DNA of 42,940 nt from Lysobacterales bacterium (GCA_011773845.1 WVWV01000065.1:17870-60809), one strand, 5' to 3'; shown: positions 18,623 through 32,130, numbered from the stretch's first letter. Numbers and translations: made by a program. Notes: generated by a model from the letters alone, not told the origin.

Positions 18623-18919
18623 TCAGCGCTCCGGCAGCTCGAGCACGGGCTTGCGCGGATTGCGGCGAAAAAAAGACGCGACCTGGCCGATGCGGTGCAC
18701 CAGCCGGGCGCGGGTCGCGAGCTCGATTTCCCGGGTGTAGGCGCGCCGGCGCTCACGGTCGACCCGCAGTTTGACCTTGATCAGCTCGTGGTGGTCCAGC
18801 GCCCGCTCGATTTCCGCCATCACGGTGTTCGAGAGGCCCTTCTCACCCACCATCACGACCGGATTGATATGATGGGTCAACCCGCGCAGATAGCGCAGCT
18901 GTGAGGGGCTCAGTTCCAT
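18623..18919 (-). CDS. yhbY: YhbY, CRM-domain RNA-binding protein
   Basis: 98-residue protein consisting of a single CRM (CRS1-YhbY) domain that binds pre-50S ribosomal particles. MELSPSQLRYLRGLTHHINPVVMVGEKGL is the conserved start (split: basic helix, then the GEKG loop equivalent to GxxG of RNA-binding CRM domains). The divergent neighbour rlmE, a 23S rRNA methyltransferase, is its usual partner across gammaproteobacteria, which fits a role in 50S assembly. Confidence 0.93.
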   Translation of the reverse strand: MELSPSQLRYLRGLTHHINPVVMVGEKGLSNTVMAEIERALDHHELIKVKLRVDRERRRAYTREIELATRARLVHRIGQVASFFRRNPRKPVLELPER

Positions 18920-18979
18920 GCACGTGTCCGGATACGGCCAGGGGTTCAATGTTAGCACGCACCCGGCAGGGCATAGCCC

Positions 18980-19609
18980 GTGGTGAAGTCGCGGAGCAAG
19001 AGCAGCAAGCGCTGGCTGGCGGAACATTTCGATGATCCATTCGTCAAACAGGCCCAGCGTGAGGGCTGGCGCTCGCGAGCGGTCTTCAAGCTGCTGGAAC
19101 TGGACGAGCGCTATGGCCTGTTGCGCCCGGGCCATTGCGTCGTCGACCTGGGCGCGGCGCCCGGTGGGTGGTCACAGCTCGCGCGCCGGCGGGTGGGTCC
19201 GGATGGCCGGGTATTGGCACTCGACCTGCTCGAGATCGAGGACATTCCGGGCGTGGAAACGGTGGTCGGCGACTTTACCGATGACGAGCCGCTGGCGCGG
19301 CTCGAGGCGCTGCTGGGATCGCGGCCGGTCGATCTTGTGTTGAGCGACATGGCCCCCAATATGAGTGGGATGAGCGCCGTGGATCAGCCCCGCGCCATGT
19401 ACCTGGCGGAACTGGCGCTGGCATTCGCGAAGCAGTGGCTGAAGCCGGGCGGTGACCTGGTGGTGAAGGCATTTCAGGGCGAAGGCTTCGATGCGTTCGT
19501 GCGTGGTTGCCGGGATGCTTTCCAGACCGTGGCGATCCGCAAACCCGCGGCCTCGCGTCCCCGCAGCCGCGAAGTCTACGTGCTGGGACGGGGACGCAAG
19601 CTGCAGTAA
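18980..19609 (+). CDS. rlmE: 23S rRNA 2'-O-methyltransferase RlmE (FtsJ/RrmJ)
   Basis: Methylates U2552 of 23S rRNA late in 50S assembly. The 209-residue sequence is full length, with the SAM-binding motif DLGAAPGGW (residues 56-64) and the K-D-K-E catalytic tetrad visible as Lys37, Asp in SDMAPNM, Lys in VVKAF and Glu in REVYV. Starts with GTG at 18980, immediately followed by a second GTG. ftsH follows 24 nt later as in most gammaproteobacteria. Confidence 0.96.
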   Translation: MVKSRSKSSKRWLAEHFDDPFVKQAQREGWRSRAVFKLLELDERYGLLRPGHCVVDLGAAPGGWSQLARRRVGPDGRVLALDLLEIEDIPGVETVVGDFTDDEPLARLEALLGSRPVDLVLSDMAPNMSGMSAVDQPRAMYLAELALAFAKQWLKPGGDLVVKAFQGEGFDAFVRGCRDAFQTVAIRKPAASRPRSREVYVLGRGRKLQ

Positions 19610-19633
19610 CATGAACACTGGAATTGAGGCACA

Positions 19634-21601
<1,968 letters not shown>

Positions 21602-21669
21602 GCCGGAGCGGGCCGGCGGCGAGCACGGTCGCTCGACCATCCGGCCCGCGCCGCAACGCATTCACCCGC

Positions 21670-22527
21670 ATGCCTGAGTCCGCCCCAACCCTGGACTGTG
21701 GCGGCCGTCCCCTGGTGCTGGACCGGCCCCGGATCATGGGCGTGCTCAATGTCACGCCGGACTCCTTCTCCGACGGCGGCGCATGGCTGACCCCCAAGCA
21801 GGCCTTGATGCATGCGCATCACATGGCCGCTGCCGGTGCCGACCTGGTCGACGTCGGGGGGGAGTCGACCCGCCCGGGGGCGGATGCGGTTTCCGAGCAG
21901 GAAGAGCTGGATCGCGTGATACCCGTGATCGAGTTGCTGCACCGCGAGCTGCGCCTGCCGATATCGATCGACACCAGCAAGGCCGCCGTCATGCGCGCGG
22001 CGGCCGCGGCCGGTGCGGGGCTGATCAACGATGTCTATGCCCTGCGGCGCGAGGGCGCGCTGGAAGCGGCCGCGGGCCTGGGCCTGCCGGTTTGTATCAT
22101 GCACATGCAGGGTGAGCCCGGCACCATGCAGGCGAGCCCGGCCTACACCGACGTGGTGGGTGAAGTCGAAGCTTTCCTGCTGCAGCGCGCAGGCGAGTGC
22201 GAGCAGGCCGGCATCCGGCGCGGCGCGATCGTGCTGGACCCGGGTTTTGGCTTCGGTAAGACCCTGCAGCACAACCTGGCGCTGCTGAGGGAACTGCCCG
22301 CCCTGTGTGCCCACGGTTACCCGGTACTGGCCGGCCTGTCGCGCAAGTCCATGCTGGGCGAGCTGACCGGGCGCGAGGTGGGGGAACGCTGCGCGGGCTC
22401 GGTGGCGCTGGCACTGCTGGCCGTGCTGGGCGGGGCGGCCATGGTGCGGGTCCACGACGTGGCCGAGACGCGCGATGCACTGAAGGTGCTGGACGCGGTT
22501 TGGCCCGGCCGCGGCCGGCTGGAGTAA
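21670..22527 (+). CDS. folP: Dihydropteroate synthase
   Basis: Condenses p-aminobenzoate with dihydropterin pyrophosphate in folate synthesis; the target of sulfonamides. The 285-residue TIM barrel shows the family motifs in order: MGVLNVTPDSFSDGG, DVGGESTRPGA, ISIDTSKA, LINDV, and DPGFGFGKTLQHN. No unusual insertions are seen in the sulfonamide-contact loops. It lies 68 nt after ftsH and 9 nt before glmM, the usual order. Confidence 0.96.
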   Translation: MPESAPTLDCGGRPLVLDRPRIMGVLNVTPDSFSDGGAWLTPKQALMHAHHMAAAGADLVDVGGESTRPGADAVSEQEELDRVIPVIELLHRELRLPISIDTSKAAVMRAAAAAGAGLINDVYALRREGALEAAAGLGLPVCIMHMQGEPGTMQASPAYTDVVGEVEAFLLQRAGECEQAGIRRGAIVLDPGFGFGKTLQHNLALLRELPALCAHGYPVLAGLSRKSMLGELTGREVGERCAGSVALALLAVLGGAAMVRVHDVAETRDALKVLDAVWPGRGRLE

Positions 22528-22536
22528 AATCAGGCC

Positions 22537-23883
22537 ATGAGCAGACGGTATTTCGGAACCGATGGTGTCCGCGGCCGCGTTGGCGATGCGCCGATCACCG
22601 CGGATTTCATCCTGCGCCTCGGGCGGGCCGCGGGCGTGGTGCTCGCGGATGGCGACGACCGCGCCGTGGTCATCGGCAAGGACACCCGCGTCTCCGGCTA
22701 CATGTTCGAATCCGCACTCGAGGCCGGCCTGGCCGCGGCCGGCGCCAATGTCGCGTTGCTGGGCCCCATGCCGACGCCCGCGGTGGCGTATCTCACGCGC
22801 ACGCTGTACGCCTGCGCGGGGATCGTGATTTCGGCCTCGCACAACCCGTTCTACGACAACGGGGTCAAGTTTTTCTCGGCCGAGGGCGAAAAGCTGCCCG
22901 ACGAGGTCGAACGGGCCATCGAGGCGGAGCTCGAACAACCCTTCGTGACCGTTGACTCCGAGCACATGGGTCGCGCGGAGCGCATCGAGGATGCGGCCGG
23001 CCGCTATATCGAGTTCTGCAAGGGCACGTTGCCATTCGGCACCCTGTTTCGGGATCTGCAGTTGGTGGTCGACTGCGCCAACGGCTCCACCTACCGGGTC
23101 GGCCCGGAAGTGCTGCGCGAGCTGGGGGCGCGCATCGAGGTGATCGGCAACCAGCCGAACGGACTGAACATCAATGACGATTGTGGCTCCACCCATCCCG
23201 GCGGGCTGCAGCAGGCGGTGGTGGAGCGCGGCGCGGATGCGGGCATCGCGTTCGATGGCGACGGCGACCGCGTGATCATGGTCGACGCCGCCGGTGAGCT
23301 GGTGGACGGTGACGACATGCTGTTCATCATCGCGCGCGCCCGGCAGCAGGCCGGGCAGCTCAGTGGCGGCGTGGTCGGCACCGTCATGTCAAACCTGGGC
23401 CTCGAAATGGCCCTCCGACAGCAGGACATCCCGTTCCGGCGCGCGCCGGTCGGCGATCGCTACATCCACCAGGCGCTCGTGGAGAGTGGCTGGAAGCTCG
23501 GTGGCGAGACCTCGGGCCACATCCTGTGCCTGGACCGCACCAGCACCGGCGACGGTATCGTCAGTGCCCTGCAGGTGCTGGAGGTCATGACCCAGACCGG
23601 TGCCAGCCTCGCCGAGTTGCGCCAGGCAGTGCATAAATTTCCCCAGACCATGGTGAACGTTCCCGTCGCGCCGGGCGGCGGCCAGGACCTGGAAACCTCG
23701 GAGCGCATCCAGGCGGCCAGGCGCTCGGTGGAAGCCGAGCTGGACGGGCGCGGACGGGTGATCCTCAGGCCCTCGGGGACCGAGCCGCTGGTGCGCGTGA
23801 CCCTCGAGGGTGAGGATGCGAGCCAGATCGAGCGCCTGGCGCAGGAACTGGCCGCAGTGGTGCAGGAGGAGTTGTCCGGCTGA
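22537..23883 (+). CDS. glmM: Phosphoglucosamine mutase
   Basis: Interconverts glucosamine-6-phosphate and glucosamine-1-phosphate for UDP-GlcNAc, feeding peptidoglycan and LPS synthesis. The phosphoserine of the active site is Ser101 in [12 protein letters not shown], the metal-binding loop DGDGDR is at residues 240-245, and the C-terminal phosphate-binding [10 protein letters not shown] is intact. 448 residues, standard length. The gene converges on kbl. Confidence 0.97.
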   Translation: MSRRYFGTDGVRGRVGDAPITADFILRLGRAAGVVLADGDDRAVVIGKDTRVSGYMFESALEAGLAAAGANVALLGPMPTPAVAYLTRTLYACAGIVISASHNPFYDNGVKFFSAEGEKLPDEVERAIEAELEQPFVTVDSEHMGRAERIEDAAGRYIEFCKGTLPFGTLFRDLQLVVDCANGSTYRVGPEVLRELGARIEVIGNQPNGLNINDDCGSTHPGGLQQAVVERGADAGIAFDGDGDRVIMVDAAGELVDGDDMLFIIARARQQAGQLSGGVVGTVMSNLGLEMALRQQDIPFRRAPVGDRYIHQALVESGWKLGGETSGHILCLDRTSTGDGIVSALQVLEVMTQTGASLAELRQAVHKFPQTMVNVPVAPGGGQDLETSERIQAARRSVEAELDGRGRVILRPSGTEPLVRVTLEGEDASQIERLAQELAAVVQEELSG

Positions 23884-23908
23884 GCCGCGTGCCGGCGGGT
23901 CGCCACTC

Positions 23909-23930
23909 AGGCCGGGTGCAGCCCGGGCCT
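23909..23930. terminator. Hairpin between convergent glmM and kbl
   Basis: AGGCCGGG pairs with CCC-G-GGCCT (one bulged G) around a five-base loop in the 46-nt gap between the two stops. No T-run follows. Location and stability suggest a weak bidirectional terminator. Confidence 0.35.
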
Positions 23931-25126
23931 CATTCGATCACCCCCAGCTCACGTCCCACCCGCGTGAAGGCCTCCACGGCGCGGTCGAGGTGATGCCGCC
24001 GGTGGGCGGCGGAGAGCTGGACGCGAATGCGCGCCTCGCCCGCGGGCACCACCGGAAAGAAAAAGCCGATCACGTAGATGCCTTCCTGCAACAGGCGGGC
24101 CGCGAAGCGCTGGGCCAGCGGCGCGTCGTACAGCATCACCGGTACGATGGGGTGGATGCCGGGCTTGATGTCGAAACCGGCTGTGGTCATCTGCTCGCGA
24201 AAATAGCGGGTGTTTGCCTCCAGGCGGTCCTTGAGCTCCGTGGTGCTGGCGAGCATGCCGAACACGCGGATGGCCGCGGCGACCAGCGGCGGGGGCAGGG
24301 TGTTGGAAAACAGGTAAGGCCGCGAGCGCTGGCGCAACAGGTCGATAATGGCCTGGCGGCCGGTGGTGAAACCGCCGGAGCCACCGCCCAGCGCCTTGCC
24401 GAGGGTGGAGGTGAAGATGTCGACCCGCTGCATGACGCCGTGGTGCTCCGCCGATCCGCGCCCCCCGGGTCCGAGAAAACCGGTGGCGTGGCTGTCGTCC
24501 ACCATCACCAGCGCATCGTATCGCTCGGCGAGCCGGGTGATCTCGTCGAGCCTGGCGATGAAACCGTCCATGCTGAATACGCCGTCGGTGGCGATCAGCC
24601 GCGTGCGGCAGTCCTGCGTCTGCTGCAGGGCGTGCTCGAGCGCGGCCATGTCGCTGTTCGGGTAGCGGTGCCGCTGGGCCTTGCACAGGCGGATGCCGTC
24701 AATGATGGAGGCATGGTTGAGCGCGTCGGAGATGACGGCATCCTCGGGGCCCAGGATGGTCTCGAACAGCCCGCCGTTGGCATCGAAGCAGGAGGTGTAC
24801 AGAATGGTGTCGTCGGTGCCGAAAAACCCGGCGATGGTCTGTTCCAGCTGCTTGTGCAAATCCTGCGTGCCGCAAATGAAGCGCACCGACGCCAGTCCGA
24901 AACCGTGGTCGTCCAGCGCCCGGTGCGCCGCGGCGATCACGTCCGGGTGGTCGGCGAGGCCCAGGTAATTGTTGGCGCAGAAATTCAGGACCTCCTGGCC
25001 ATCCGCCACGCGGATTTCCACGCCCTGGGGCGAAGTGATGATCCGCTCGTCCTTGTACAGCCCCGCGCTGCGGATCTCCGCCAGGGTGTCATTGAAGCGC
25101 TCCAGCTCATGCATCGTGCGCCGCAT
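23930..25126 (-). CDS. kbl: Glycine C-acetyltransferase (2-amino-3-ketobutyrate CoA ligase)
   Basis: PLP enzyme that splits 2-amino-3-ketobutyrate, the product of Tdh, into glycine and acetyl-CoA. The start at 25126 gives 398 residues, the same as E. coli Kbl, and places the PLP lysine of [12 protein letters not shown] at Lys244, again as in E. coli. [23 protein letters not shown] and [12 protein letters not shown] are family signatures. It overlaps the 3' end of tdh by 20 nt, so the two enzymes of the pathway are translationally linked. Confidence 0.96.
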   Translation of the reverse strand: MRRTMHELERFNDTLAEIRSAGLYKDERIITSPQGVEIRVADGQEVLNFCANNYLGLADHPDVIAAAHRALDDHGFGLASVRFICGTQDLHKQLEQTIAGFFGTDDTILYTSCFDANGGLFETILGPEDAVISDALNHASIIDGIRLCKAQRHRYPNSDMAALEHALQQTQDCRTRLIATDGVFSMDGFIARLDEITRLAERYDALVMVDDSHATGFLGPGGRGSAEHHGVMQRVDIFTSTLGKALGGGSGGFTTGRQAIIDLLRQRSRPYLFSNTLPPPLVAAAIRVFGMLASTTELKDRLEANTRYFREQMTTAGFDIKPGIHPIVPVMLYDAPLAQRFAARLLQEGIYVIGFFFPVVPAGEARIRVQLSAAHRRHHLDRAVEAFTRVGRELGVIE

Positions 25127-26171
25127 CCCCGATGTGCCCGGTCCAGTCGCAGACCACCTTGCCGCATTGGCCCTTCGCCATGAGGCGGAACCCCTCCTCG
25201 AATTCGTCGATGGGGATGTGGTGGGTCAGCACCTTGTGCAGCGGGAAGCCGGTCAGCACCATCTGGGTCATCTTGTACCAGGTCTCGTACATGCGCCGGC
25301 CATAGATGCCGTGCAGTTCCAGGCCCTTGAAGATCACCTGGTCCCAGTCCACGGCGGTGCCATTGGGCAGGATGCCGAGCAGGGCGACCTTGCCGCCGTG
25401 ATACATGTGGTGCAGCAGATCGTTGAAGGCATCGGGGTGGCCGGACATCTCGAGGCCGATGTCGAAGCCCTCGATGCCCAGCGTTTCCACCTTCTGCGCA
25501 ATGGTGTTGCGGGTCACGTTGATGGTCTGGTCCGCACCCATCTCGCGGGCCAGGTCCAGGCGATAGTCGTTGACGTCCGTGATCACCACGTGGCGGGCGC
25601 CGACGTGCCGGCAGATCCCGGCGGCGATGATCCCGACCGGCCCGGCGCCGGTGATCAGCACGTCTTCGCCGACCAGGTCGAACTGCAGGGCGCAGTGGGC
25701 GGCATTGCCGAAGGGGTCGAAGAACGCCGCCAGTTCCGGAGCGATCCGGTCCGGAATCGGCCACAGGTTGCTGGCCGGCACGACGACGAACTCCGCGAAC
25801 GCCCCGTCGCGGTTCACGCCGATGCCGATCGTGTTGGGGCACAGGTGTGGTTTGCCCGCCCGGCAATTGCGGCAGTGGCCACAGACGATGTGGCCTTCCG
25901 CCGAGACCCGTGCGCCGACCTCGTAGCCGGTGACCCCCGTGCCCAGCGCCGCGATCCGGCCCACGAATTCGTGCCCGATCACCCGCCCCGGGGTGATCGT
26001 TCGCTGGGACCATTCGTCCCAGTTGTAGATATGCAGGTCGGTGCCGCAGATCGCGGTCTTCTCGACCCGGATCAGCACCTCGTTGGTGCCGGGCGCGGGC
26101 ACCGGGACCTCCTCCATCCAGATGCCCGGTGCTGCATCGCGCTTTACGAGGGCTCGCATGGTCTGGGACAT
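25107..26171 (-). CDS. tdh: L-threonine 3-dehydrogenase
   Basis: Zinc- and NAD-dependent medium-chain dehydrogenase that oxidises threonine to 2-amino-3-ketobutyrate. Catalytic zinc ligand Cys42 lies in [15 protein letters not shown], followed by GHEFVG; the structural zinc loop reads [15 protein letters not shown]; the Rossmann motif is GAGPVG. ATG 26171 has GGGAG nearby and gives 354 residues; a second ATG at 26159 would match the shorter E. coli N-terminus. It lies 54 nt after the sirtuin gene on the same strand. Confidence 0.96.
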   Translation of the reverse strand: MSQTMRALVKRDAAPGIWMEEVPVPAPGTNEVLIRVEKTAICGTDLHIYNWDEWSQRTITPGRVIGHEFVGRIAALGTGVTGYEVGARVSAEGHIVCGHCRNCRAGKPHLCPNTIGIGVNRDGAFAEFVVVPASNLWPIPDRIAPELAAFFDPFGNAAHCALQFDLVGEDVLITGAGPVGIIAAGICRHVGARHVVITDVNDYRLDLAREMGADQTINVTRNTIAQKVETLGIEGFDIGLEMSGHPDAFNDLLHHMYHGGKVALLGILPNGTAVDWDQVIFKGLELHGIYGRRMYETWYKMTQMVLTGFPLHKVLTHHIPIDEFEEGFRLMAKGQCGKVVCDWTGHIGDAAHDA

Positions 26172-26225
26172 GGCGTCTCCCGTACCGAAAGTTGTGCGGA
26201 ATGGACCCGCCGCGGGTCGCCCCAA

Positions 26226-27008
26226 TTATAGCTTTTCACCGCCCGCACCGTTGCCGCGCGCGGCCGCGAGTGCCACCAGCGCCGCACTGGCGGGTTGTCG
26301 CAGGCAGCGGTCCGCGGACCCGCTCAACGGGGTGGGCGCGGGATTGATCTCGACCAGCAGAGCGCCGGCTTCCCTGGCCACCAGCGGCAACGAGGCGGCT
26401 GGCTGCACCAGCGCGGAAGTGCCCACCGCGATGCACACGGTACAGTTCTGCAGTGCGCCGATGGCCTGCATGTAGGCGGCTTCCGGCAGGGCCTCGCCGA
26501 ACCAGACCACGTCCGGCCGGGCCAGCGCGCCGGCCACGTGCGGGGAGGGCGGTGGCAGCTGCTCCTGCGCCTCTATCCAGGCTGCATCGATCGGCCGTCG
26601 GCTGGCACTGCAGATCGAACGCAGGATGTTGCCGTGCAGTTCCAGCACGCGCGAGGATCCCGAGCGCTGGTGCAGGCCATCGACATTCTGGGTGACGATG
26701 GTCAGGCGTGCCACGCGGCGCTCGAGCTCGACCAGGGCCCGGTGACCCGCGTGCGGGCGGGCCGAGCGCACCCCGGCACGGCGGTGCTCGTACCACTGCC
26801 AGACCCGGCGCGGGTCGCGGGCGAACGCCTCCGGCGTGGCCAGTTCTTCCGGTCGGAACCTCGCCCACAGTCCGGTCTGGGCGTCGCGAAAGGTGGGGAT
26901 GCCGCTCTCGGCCGACATGCCCGAGCCGCTGAGCACGACCACGCGTGCGTTCGCGTCCAGGTATCCCGCGATGTCGGCGATGGCTTCGGGCGGTGCTTCA
27001 GCGCTCAT
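26226..27008 (-). CDS. Sir2-family NAD-dependent protein deacylase lacking zinc cysteines
   Basis: Sirtuin of 260 residues. The NAD-binding motifs are clear: [18 protein letters not shown] (residues 25-42), TQNVDGLH (106-113), catalytic His125 in [14 protein letters not shown], and GTSALVQPA. Tyr73 and Arg76 (WYEHR) match the Tyr-x-x-Arg pair of class III sirtuins that accept succinyl or other acidic acyl groups. The zinc module is abnormal: only Cys133 remains where two CxxC pairs are expected, the rest being replaced by a Pro/Ala-rich stretch. ATG 27008 is chosen; the frame runs on upstream only as antisense to miaB. CobB-like by family, but divergent enough that I assign no symbol. Confidence 0.88.
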   Translation of the reverse strand: MSAEAPPEAIADIAGYLDANARVVVLSGSGMSAESGIPTFRDAQTGLWARFRPEELATPEAFARDPRRVWQWYEHRRAGVRSARPHAGHRALVELERRVARLTIVTQNVDGLHQRSGSSRVLELHGNILRSICSASRRPIDAAWIEAQEQLPPPSPHVAGALARPDVVWFGEALPEAAYMQAIGALQNCTVCIAVGTSALVQPAASLPLVAREAGALLVEINPAPTPLSGSADRCLRQPASAALVALAAARGNGAGGEKL

Positions 27009-27119
27009 CGGGCGGGCCTGGCGGGAATGGCAGGGGGTGGCGCATGCGTGTATTCTATCCGGTCCCCGCGCGACGGGGTCCGTGCAGTGCATTTCGAAAG
27101 GCAGGATCGGGTCCAGGCA

Positions 27120-28472
27120 ATGAGCGGCAAGCTGTACATCAAGACCCACGGGTGCCAGATGAACGAGTACGATTCCGACAAGATGGCGGACGTGCTGGCG
27201 GCCTCGCACGGCCTGGAACTCACCAATCGCGAGGAAGAGGCCGACGTGATCCTGATCAACACCTGCTCCATCCGCGAAAAAGCCCAGGAAAAGGTATTCT
27301 CCCAGCTGGGCCGCTGGAAACGCCTGAAGGTGGACAACCCGCAGCTCATCATTGGCGTGGGCGGCTGCGTGGCCAGCCAGGAGGGAGAGGCGTTGTTGCG
27401 CAGGGCGCCACTGGTGGACCTGGTGTTCGGACCGCAGACCTTGCACCGGCTGCCTGGCATGCTGCAAACAGCGCGCGACGAGGGCCGGCCGGTGGTGGAC
27501 ATCAGCTTTCCCGAGATCGAGAAATTCGACCATTTGCCGACGCCCGGCGCCCGGGGGCCCAGTGCGTTCGTTTCGGTGATGGAAGGCTGCAGCAAGTACT
27601 GCTCGTTCTGCGTGGTGCCGTACACCCGCGGCGAGGAAGTCAGCCGCCCGCTGGATGACGTGGTGGCCGAGTGCGCCACGCTGGCGGCCCAGGGCGTGCG
27701 GGAGATCAACCTGCTGGGTCAGAACGTCAACGCATACGCCGGCCACATGCACGATGGCACGCACGCCGACCTGGCACTGTTGATCCACTACGTCGCAGGC
27801 ATCGAGGGCATCGACCGCATCCGGTTCACCACCTCCCACCCGGTCGAGTTCTCCCCCAGCCTGATCGAGGCGTTCGGCGAGGTGGCCGCGCTGGCCAGCT
27901 TCGTGCACCTGCCCGTGCAGAGCGGTTCGGACCGGATTCTCGCCATGATGAAACGGGGCCACACGGTGCTCGAATACAGGCAGAAGATTCGCCGCCTGCG
28001 CGAGCGACGACCCGGCATCTGCATCTCCTCGGATTTCATCGTCGGCTTCCCGGGCGAGACCGAAGCCGACTTCGAGGCCACCCTGCAGTTGATCGAGGAA
28101 CTGGATTTCGATCAGAGCTTCAGCTTCATCTACAGCGCCCGACCCGGGACGCCGGCCGCCCAGCTCCCGGACCCCACGCCGCTGGATGTCAAGAAAGAGC
28201 GCCTGGCGCGCCTGCAGACGCTCATCAACCGGCAGGCGGATCGCATCAGTCAGGCGATGGTCGGCGGAACGCAGCGCATCCTGGTCGAGGGGCCGAGCAA
28301 GAAGAATCCGCGCCAGCTGGCCGGACGCACGGAAAACAACCGGGTGGTCAACTTCGACGGGCACCCGCGCCTGGTCGGGCAGTTCGTTGACGTGGTGGTC
28401 ACCGAGGCCCTCAGCCACTCGTTGCGCGGGCGCCTGAGGACGCGCGAGCAACCGGCCACCGCGGTGGCCTGA
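27120..28472 (+). CDS. miaB: tRNA-2-methylthio-N6-dimethylallyladenosine synthase MiaB
   Basis: Radical-SAM methylthiotransferase that modifies A37 of tRNAs reading U-starting codons. The N-terminal UPF0004 domain supplies three cluster cysteines (Cys12 in KTHGCQMN, then NTCSIRE and GGCVAS), the radical SAM motif CSKYCSFC lies at residues 157-164, and a C-terminal TRAM domain closes the 450-residue protein. ATG 27120 gives the conserved start [19 protein letters not shown]. It is the first gene of the miaB-ybeZ-ybeY-corC cluster and diverges from the sirtuin gene. Confidence 0.97.
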   Translation: MSGKLYIKTHGCQMNEYDSDKMADVLAASHGLELTNREEEADVILINTCSIREKAQEKVFSQLGRWKRLKVDNPQLIIGVGGCVASQEGEALLRRAPLVDLVFGPQTLHRLPGMLQTARDEGRPVVDISFPEIEKFDHLPTPGARGPSAFVSVMEGCSKYCSFCVVPYTRGEEVSRPLDDVVAECATLAAQGVREINLLGQNVNAYAGHMHDGTHADLALLIHYVAGIEGIDRIRFTTSHPVEFSPSLIEAFGEVAALASFVHLPVQSGSDRILAMMKRGHTVLEYRQKIRRLRERRPGICISSDFIVGFPGETEADFEATLQLIEELDFDQSFSFIYSARPGTPAAQLPDPTPLDVKKERLARLQTLINRQADRISQAMVGGTQRILVEGPSKKNPRQLAGRTENNRVVNFDGHPRLVGQFVDVVVTEALSHSLRGRLRTREQPATAVA

Positions 28473-28482
28473 ACCTCTTGCC

Positions 28483-29466
28483 ATGAGCCAACGCCTGACG
28501 CTGGAACTCGAGCCTGCGGATACCGAGCGCCTGGCCAATCTGTGCGGTCAGTTCGATCAGCACCTCAAGCAGATCGAGTCACGCCTGGGCGTGGAGATTT
28601 TTTGCCGGGGAAACCTGTTCACGATAGCCGGCGAGCGCCGGCCAGCCCGCGCCGCGGCGCGGCTGCTCAAGCGGCTGTATGAACTCGCGGAAGCCGAGGC
28701 CCTGACGCCCGAGGCCATCAACCTGCACCTGCAGGAGTCGGGCATCGCCGAGATGGCCGATGCCGATGCCGACAGCGCGGCGGAAGACGAGGTTCTGATC
28801 CGGACCCGGCGGGGAACCATCCGGGGGCGGGGGCCCAACCAGAAACAGTATCTGCGTAATATCGCCTCCCATGCGGTCAACTTTGGTGTCGGCCCGGCGG
28901 GTACCGGCAAGACCTACCTGGCCGTGGCCTGTGCAGTGGCCGCCCTGCTCGAGGACCGCGTGCAACGAATCGTGCTCGTGCGCCCGGCCGTCGAGGCCGG
29001 GGAGCGGCTCGGCTTCCTGCCGGGGGACATGGCCCAGAAGGTCGACCCCTACCTGCGCCCGTTGTACGACGCGCTCTACGAAATGCTGGGTTTCGAGCAC
29101 GTCGCGCGCCTCATGGAGCGCAATGTCATCGAGGTCGCGCCGCTCGCGTTCATGCGCGGGCGCACGCTGAACGATGCGTTCGTGATCCTGGACGAGGCGC
29201 AGAACACCACGCACGAACAGATGAAGATGTTCCTGACGCGCATCGGCTTCGGGTCCACCGCGGTGATCACCGGGGATGTGACCCAGATCGACCTGCCGCG
29301 CACGCAGGCCTCCGGCATGAAGCAGGCGGTCGCCATTCTCAGGGACGTGGAGGGAATCAGCTTCAGCTATTTCAGCGCCCGCGACGTGGTCCGGCATCCC
29401 ATGGTCCAGAGCATCGTGGAAGCCTATGACCGCGCGGAACGCACGAGTGGGGCGGATGAGGATTGA
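28483..29466 (+). CDS. ybeZ: PhoH-like ATPase YbeZ
   Basis: P-loop protein of the PhoH family that works with YbeY in rRNA and RNA metabolism. The N-terminal domain (about 1-115) includes a KH-like segment; the ATPase core has Walker A GPAGTGKT and Walker B VILDEAQN. 327 residues. No strong ribosome site precedes the ATG 10 nt after miaB, consistent with reading through from the upstream gene. Its end overlaps ybeY by 11 nt. Confidence 0.95.
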   Translation: MSQRLTLELEPADTERLANLCGQFDQHLKQIESRLGVEIFCRGNLFTIAGERRPARAAARLLKRLYELAEAEALTPEAINLHLQESGIAEMADADADSAAEDEVLIRTRRGTIRGRGPNQKQYLRNIASHAVNFGVGPAGTGKTYLAVACAVAALLEDRVQRIVLVRPAVEAGERLGFLPGDMAQKVDPYLRPLYDALYEMLGFEHVARLMERNVIEVAPLAFMRGRTLNDAFVILDEAQNTTHEQMKMFLTRIGFGSTAVITGDVTQIDLPRTQASGMKQAVAILRDVEGISFSYFSARDVVRHPMVQSIVEAYDRAERTSGADED

Positions 29467-29935
29467 ACTGACGGTGCAGCGCGACTGCGAAACCGCCGGG
29501 CTGCCCACCGACGCCGAATTTCAAGCCTGGGTCGACATCGCCCTTACCGATCGCGCACAACCGGCGAGCCTGGGACTGAGAATCGTCGACGAGGCCGAAT
29601 CCGGCGCGCTCAACCAACGCTATCGGCAGCGCGCCGGTCCCACCAACGTCCTGTCGTTCGCGGCCGATGTACCGGAGCCCATGGCGCGTGAGCTGCTGGC
29701 CGCAGGCGTGGCCGTGCCGCTGGGCGACCTGGTCCTGTGCGCGCCGGTCATTCGGCGTGAAGCCGAGGCCCAGGGCAAGGGGGAGCAGGCCCACTGGGCA
29801 CACCTCACCGTCCACGGCGTGCTTCACCTGCTGGGTTTCGATCACCAGTCGCAGGCCGAGGCGGCGCAGATGGAATCGCGGGAGACCGAGTTGCTGGCGC
29901 GCCTGGGCATTGCCGACCCGTACGCGCCGCGCTGA
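29456..29935 (+). CDS. ybeY: Endoribonuclease YbeY
   Basis: Zinc-dependent RNase required for 16S rRNA 3'-end maturation and ribosome quality control. The hallmark HGVLHLLGFDH zinc motif (three histidines) is present in the C-terminal half, and NVLSFAAD is the conserved substrate-side segment. 159 residues. The ATG at 29456 overlaps ybeZ; the frame is open upstream but only within ybeZ. Confidence 0.96.
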   Translation: MRIELTVQRDCETAGLPTDAEFQAWVDIALTDRAQPASLGLRIVDEAESGALNQRYRQRAGPTNVLSFAADVPEPMARELLAAGVAVPLGDLVLCAPVIRREAEAQGKGEQAHWAHLTVHGVLHLLGFDHQSQAEAAQMESRETELLARLGIADPYAPR

Positions 29936-29944
29936 CGGCTGACC

Positions 29945-29963
29945 CGGCGCGGCGCTGGCGCCG
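29945..29963 (+). terminator. GC hairpin after ybeY
   Basis: CGGCGC and GCGCCG form a six-pair stem with a seven-base loop just downstream of the ybeY stop. There is no T-run, so it may be an attenuating or stabilising hairpin rather than a true terminator. Confidence 0.25.
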
Positions 29964-29968
29964 AAATG

Positions 29969-29997
29969 CTGAAAATCGGCAGATATTCTGGTAAAAG
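29969..29997 (+). promoter_or_regulatory. Possible promoter for corC and the DUF4105 gene
   Basis: CTGAAA (29969-29974) and TAAAAG (29992-29997) are 17 bp apart, each matching four of six consensus bases, in an AT-richer patch within the 130-nt ybeY-corC gap. It would give corC and the following gene their own transcript. Confidence 0.3.
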
Positions 29998-30065
29998 ATT
30001 GAAATCGAGGCCAAGCGAGCCCCATGTTAGGCGGTGATGCGAGGTGCATTGCCGGCCGAGACAAT

Positions 30066-30897
<832 letters not shown>

Positions 30898-30917
<20 letters not shown>

Positions 30918-32130
30918 ACGCCGCCTGCGCGCCGCGTTCACCTGTTCCTGGTTCATGCTCGCGGGGCCCGCAGCGGTTGCCGGCGGAGCGGAACCCGCGC
31001 TGCCTTTGCCGGCGCCCGAGGCCGGTTACGAGGCCTGGCTGGTGACCTATGGGCCGGGCGAGATCTACTGGCAGCGCTTCGGCCACAACGCCCTCTGGCT
31101 GCGGGAACCGGCCCGAGGGCTCGACCACACCTTCAATTTCGGCTACTTCGATTTTGCCCAGCAGGGTTTCCTGGCGCGCTTCATCCGGGGGCGCTTGCTG
31201 TATTTTTCCCTGGCGCAACCCGCGTCGGAGGAATTCGAGGGTTACCGTCGCGACGGCCGCAGCATCCGGGCCCAGCGGCTGAACCTCGATGCCGCGCAAT
31301 ACCGGCGATTGCGGGAGCACCTGCTGCGCGCCGTGCAGCCGGCCAATCGCTATTACCGCTACGACTACTTCCTGGACAACTGCGCCACGCGGATTCGTGA
31401 CGCCCTGGACCTCGCCCTGGGCGGTGCCCTCCATGAGCGGTGGGCGGGGGTTCCGGCACAACAGGGCTTTCGCGCCCACACCCGCCGCCTGACCCACATG
31501 GATTACGGGTACTACCTGGGGCTGGAGGCGGTGCTCGGGCGCCCCGTTGACCGGCCGGTCAGCCGCTGGGACGAGATGTTCATCCCCTCGGTGATTGCCG
31601 ACATCGCGGCCGCCACCCCCGCGGTCGGTGGTGGGGATCAGACCCCGCTGGTGCGCGAGGACCGGGTGCTGTGGGCCTCCGCGGCGCCAACGGTCCCGGC
31701 GGAGCCCCCGCCGGTCTGGCCGCGCTACCTGCTGCTGTCGATGGCCGCCGTGCTGCTGGCCGTGGCCGCCAGCCGCTGGCTTGCCCCGGCGCAGTCCGCA
31801 GCCTTCGCCGGCGGATGGCTGCTGGTGGCCGCAGGTGCGGGGTCAATCATGGTGATGCTGTGGGCCTTGACCGACCACGAGGTGGCCGGCCCCAACTTCA
31901 ACCTGCTGATATTCAACCCGTTGTCGTGGCTGTGGTTCTGGACCGCCGCACGGCGCCCGCTGGCGGTCTGCCTGGCGCTCGGGGTGCCCCTGGCACTGCT
32001 GCAGGCGTTGGCCCCCGGCGGGCAGTACAACCTCGACGTCGTGGCGTTGGCCGGGCCGCCCGGTCTGGCCAGCGCCGCCTGGCTGTGGCGACACGGCGCA
32101 CGCGCGGCGGGCGGTCGGGGTTCCGCCTAG
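30898..32130 (+). CDS. DUF4105 (Lnb-like) membrane protein, candidate lipoprotein N-acyltransferase
   Basis: 410-residue protein in two parts. Residues 10-30 form a signal or anchor; about 40-240 is a DUF4105 domain, a permuted NlpC/P60-like fold, with the family motifs FGHNALWL (His63), NFGYFDF and YDYFLDNCATRIRD (Cys162), giving a plausible Cys/His catalytic pair facing the periplasm. The C-terminal part has five membrane segments (about 277-296, 303-324, 334-351, 354-372, 380-397), the third carrying NFNLLIFNPL. From memory, a DUF4105 protein of this layout in Bacteroides (Lnb) N-acylates lipoproteins. The gene overlaps corC by 20 nt, exactly where lnt stands in related bacteria. I see domain and context; the enzyme activity is inference. 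Other NlpC/P60-type acyl hydrolase or transferase roles are possible. Confidence 0.8.

Noticed and set aside
27009-28538. N-terminal extension of the sirtuin frame by about 500 codons
   Set aside because: The extension is antisense to miaB and resembles no protein. The sirtuin homology begins just after the ATG at 27008.
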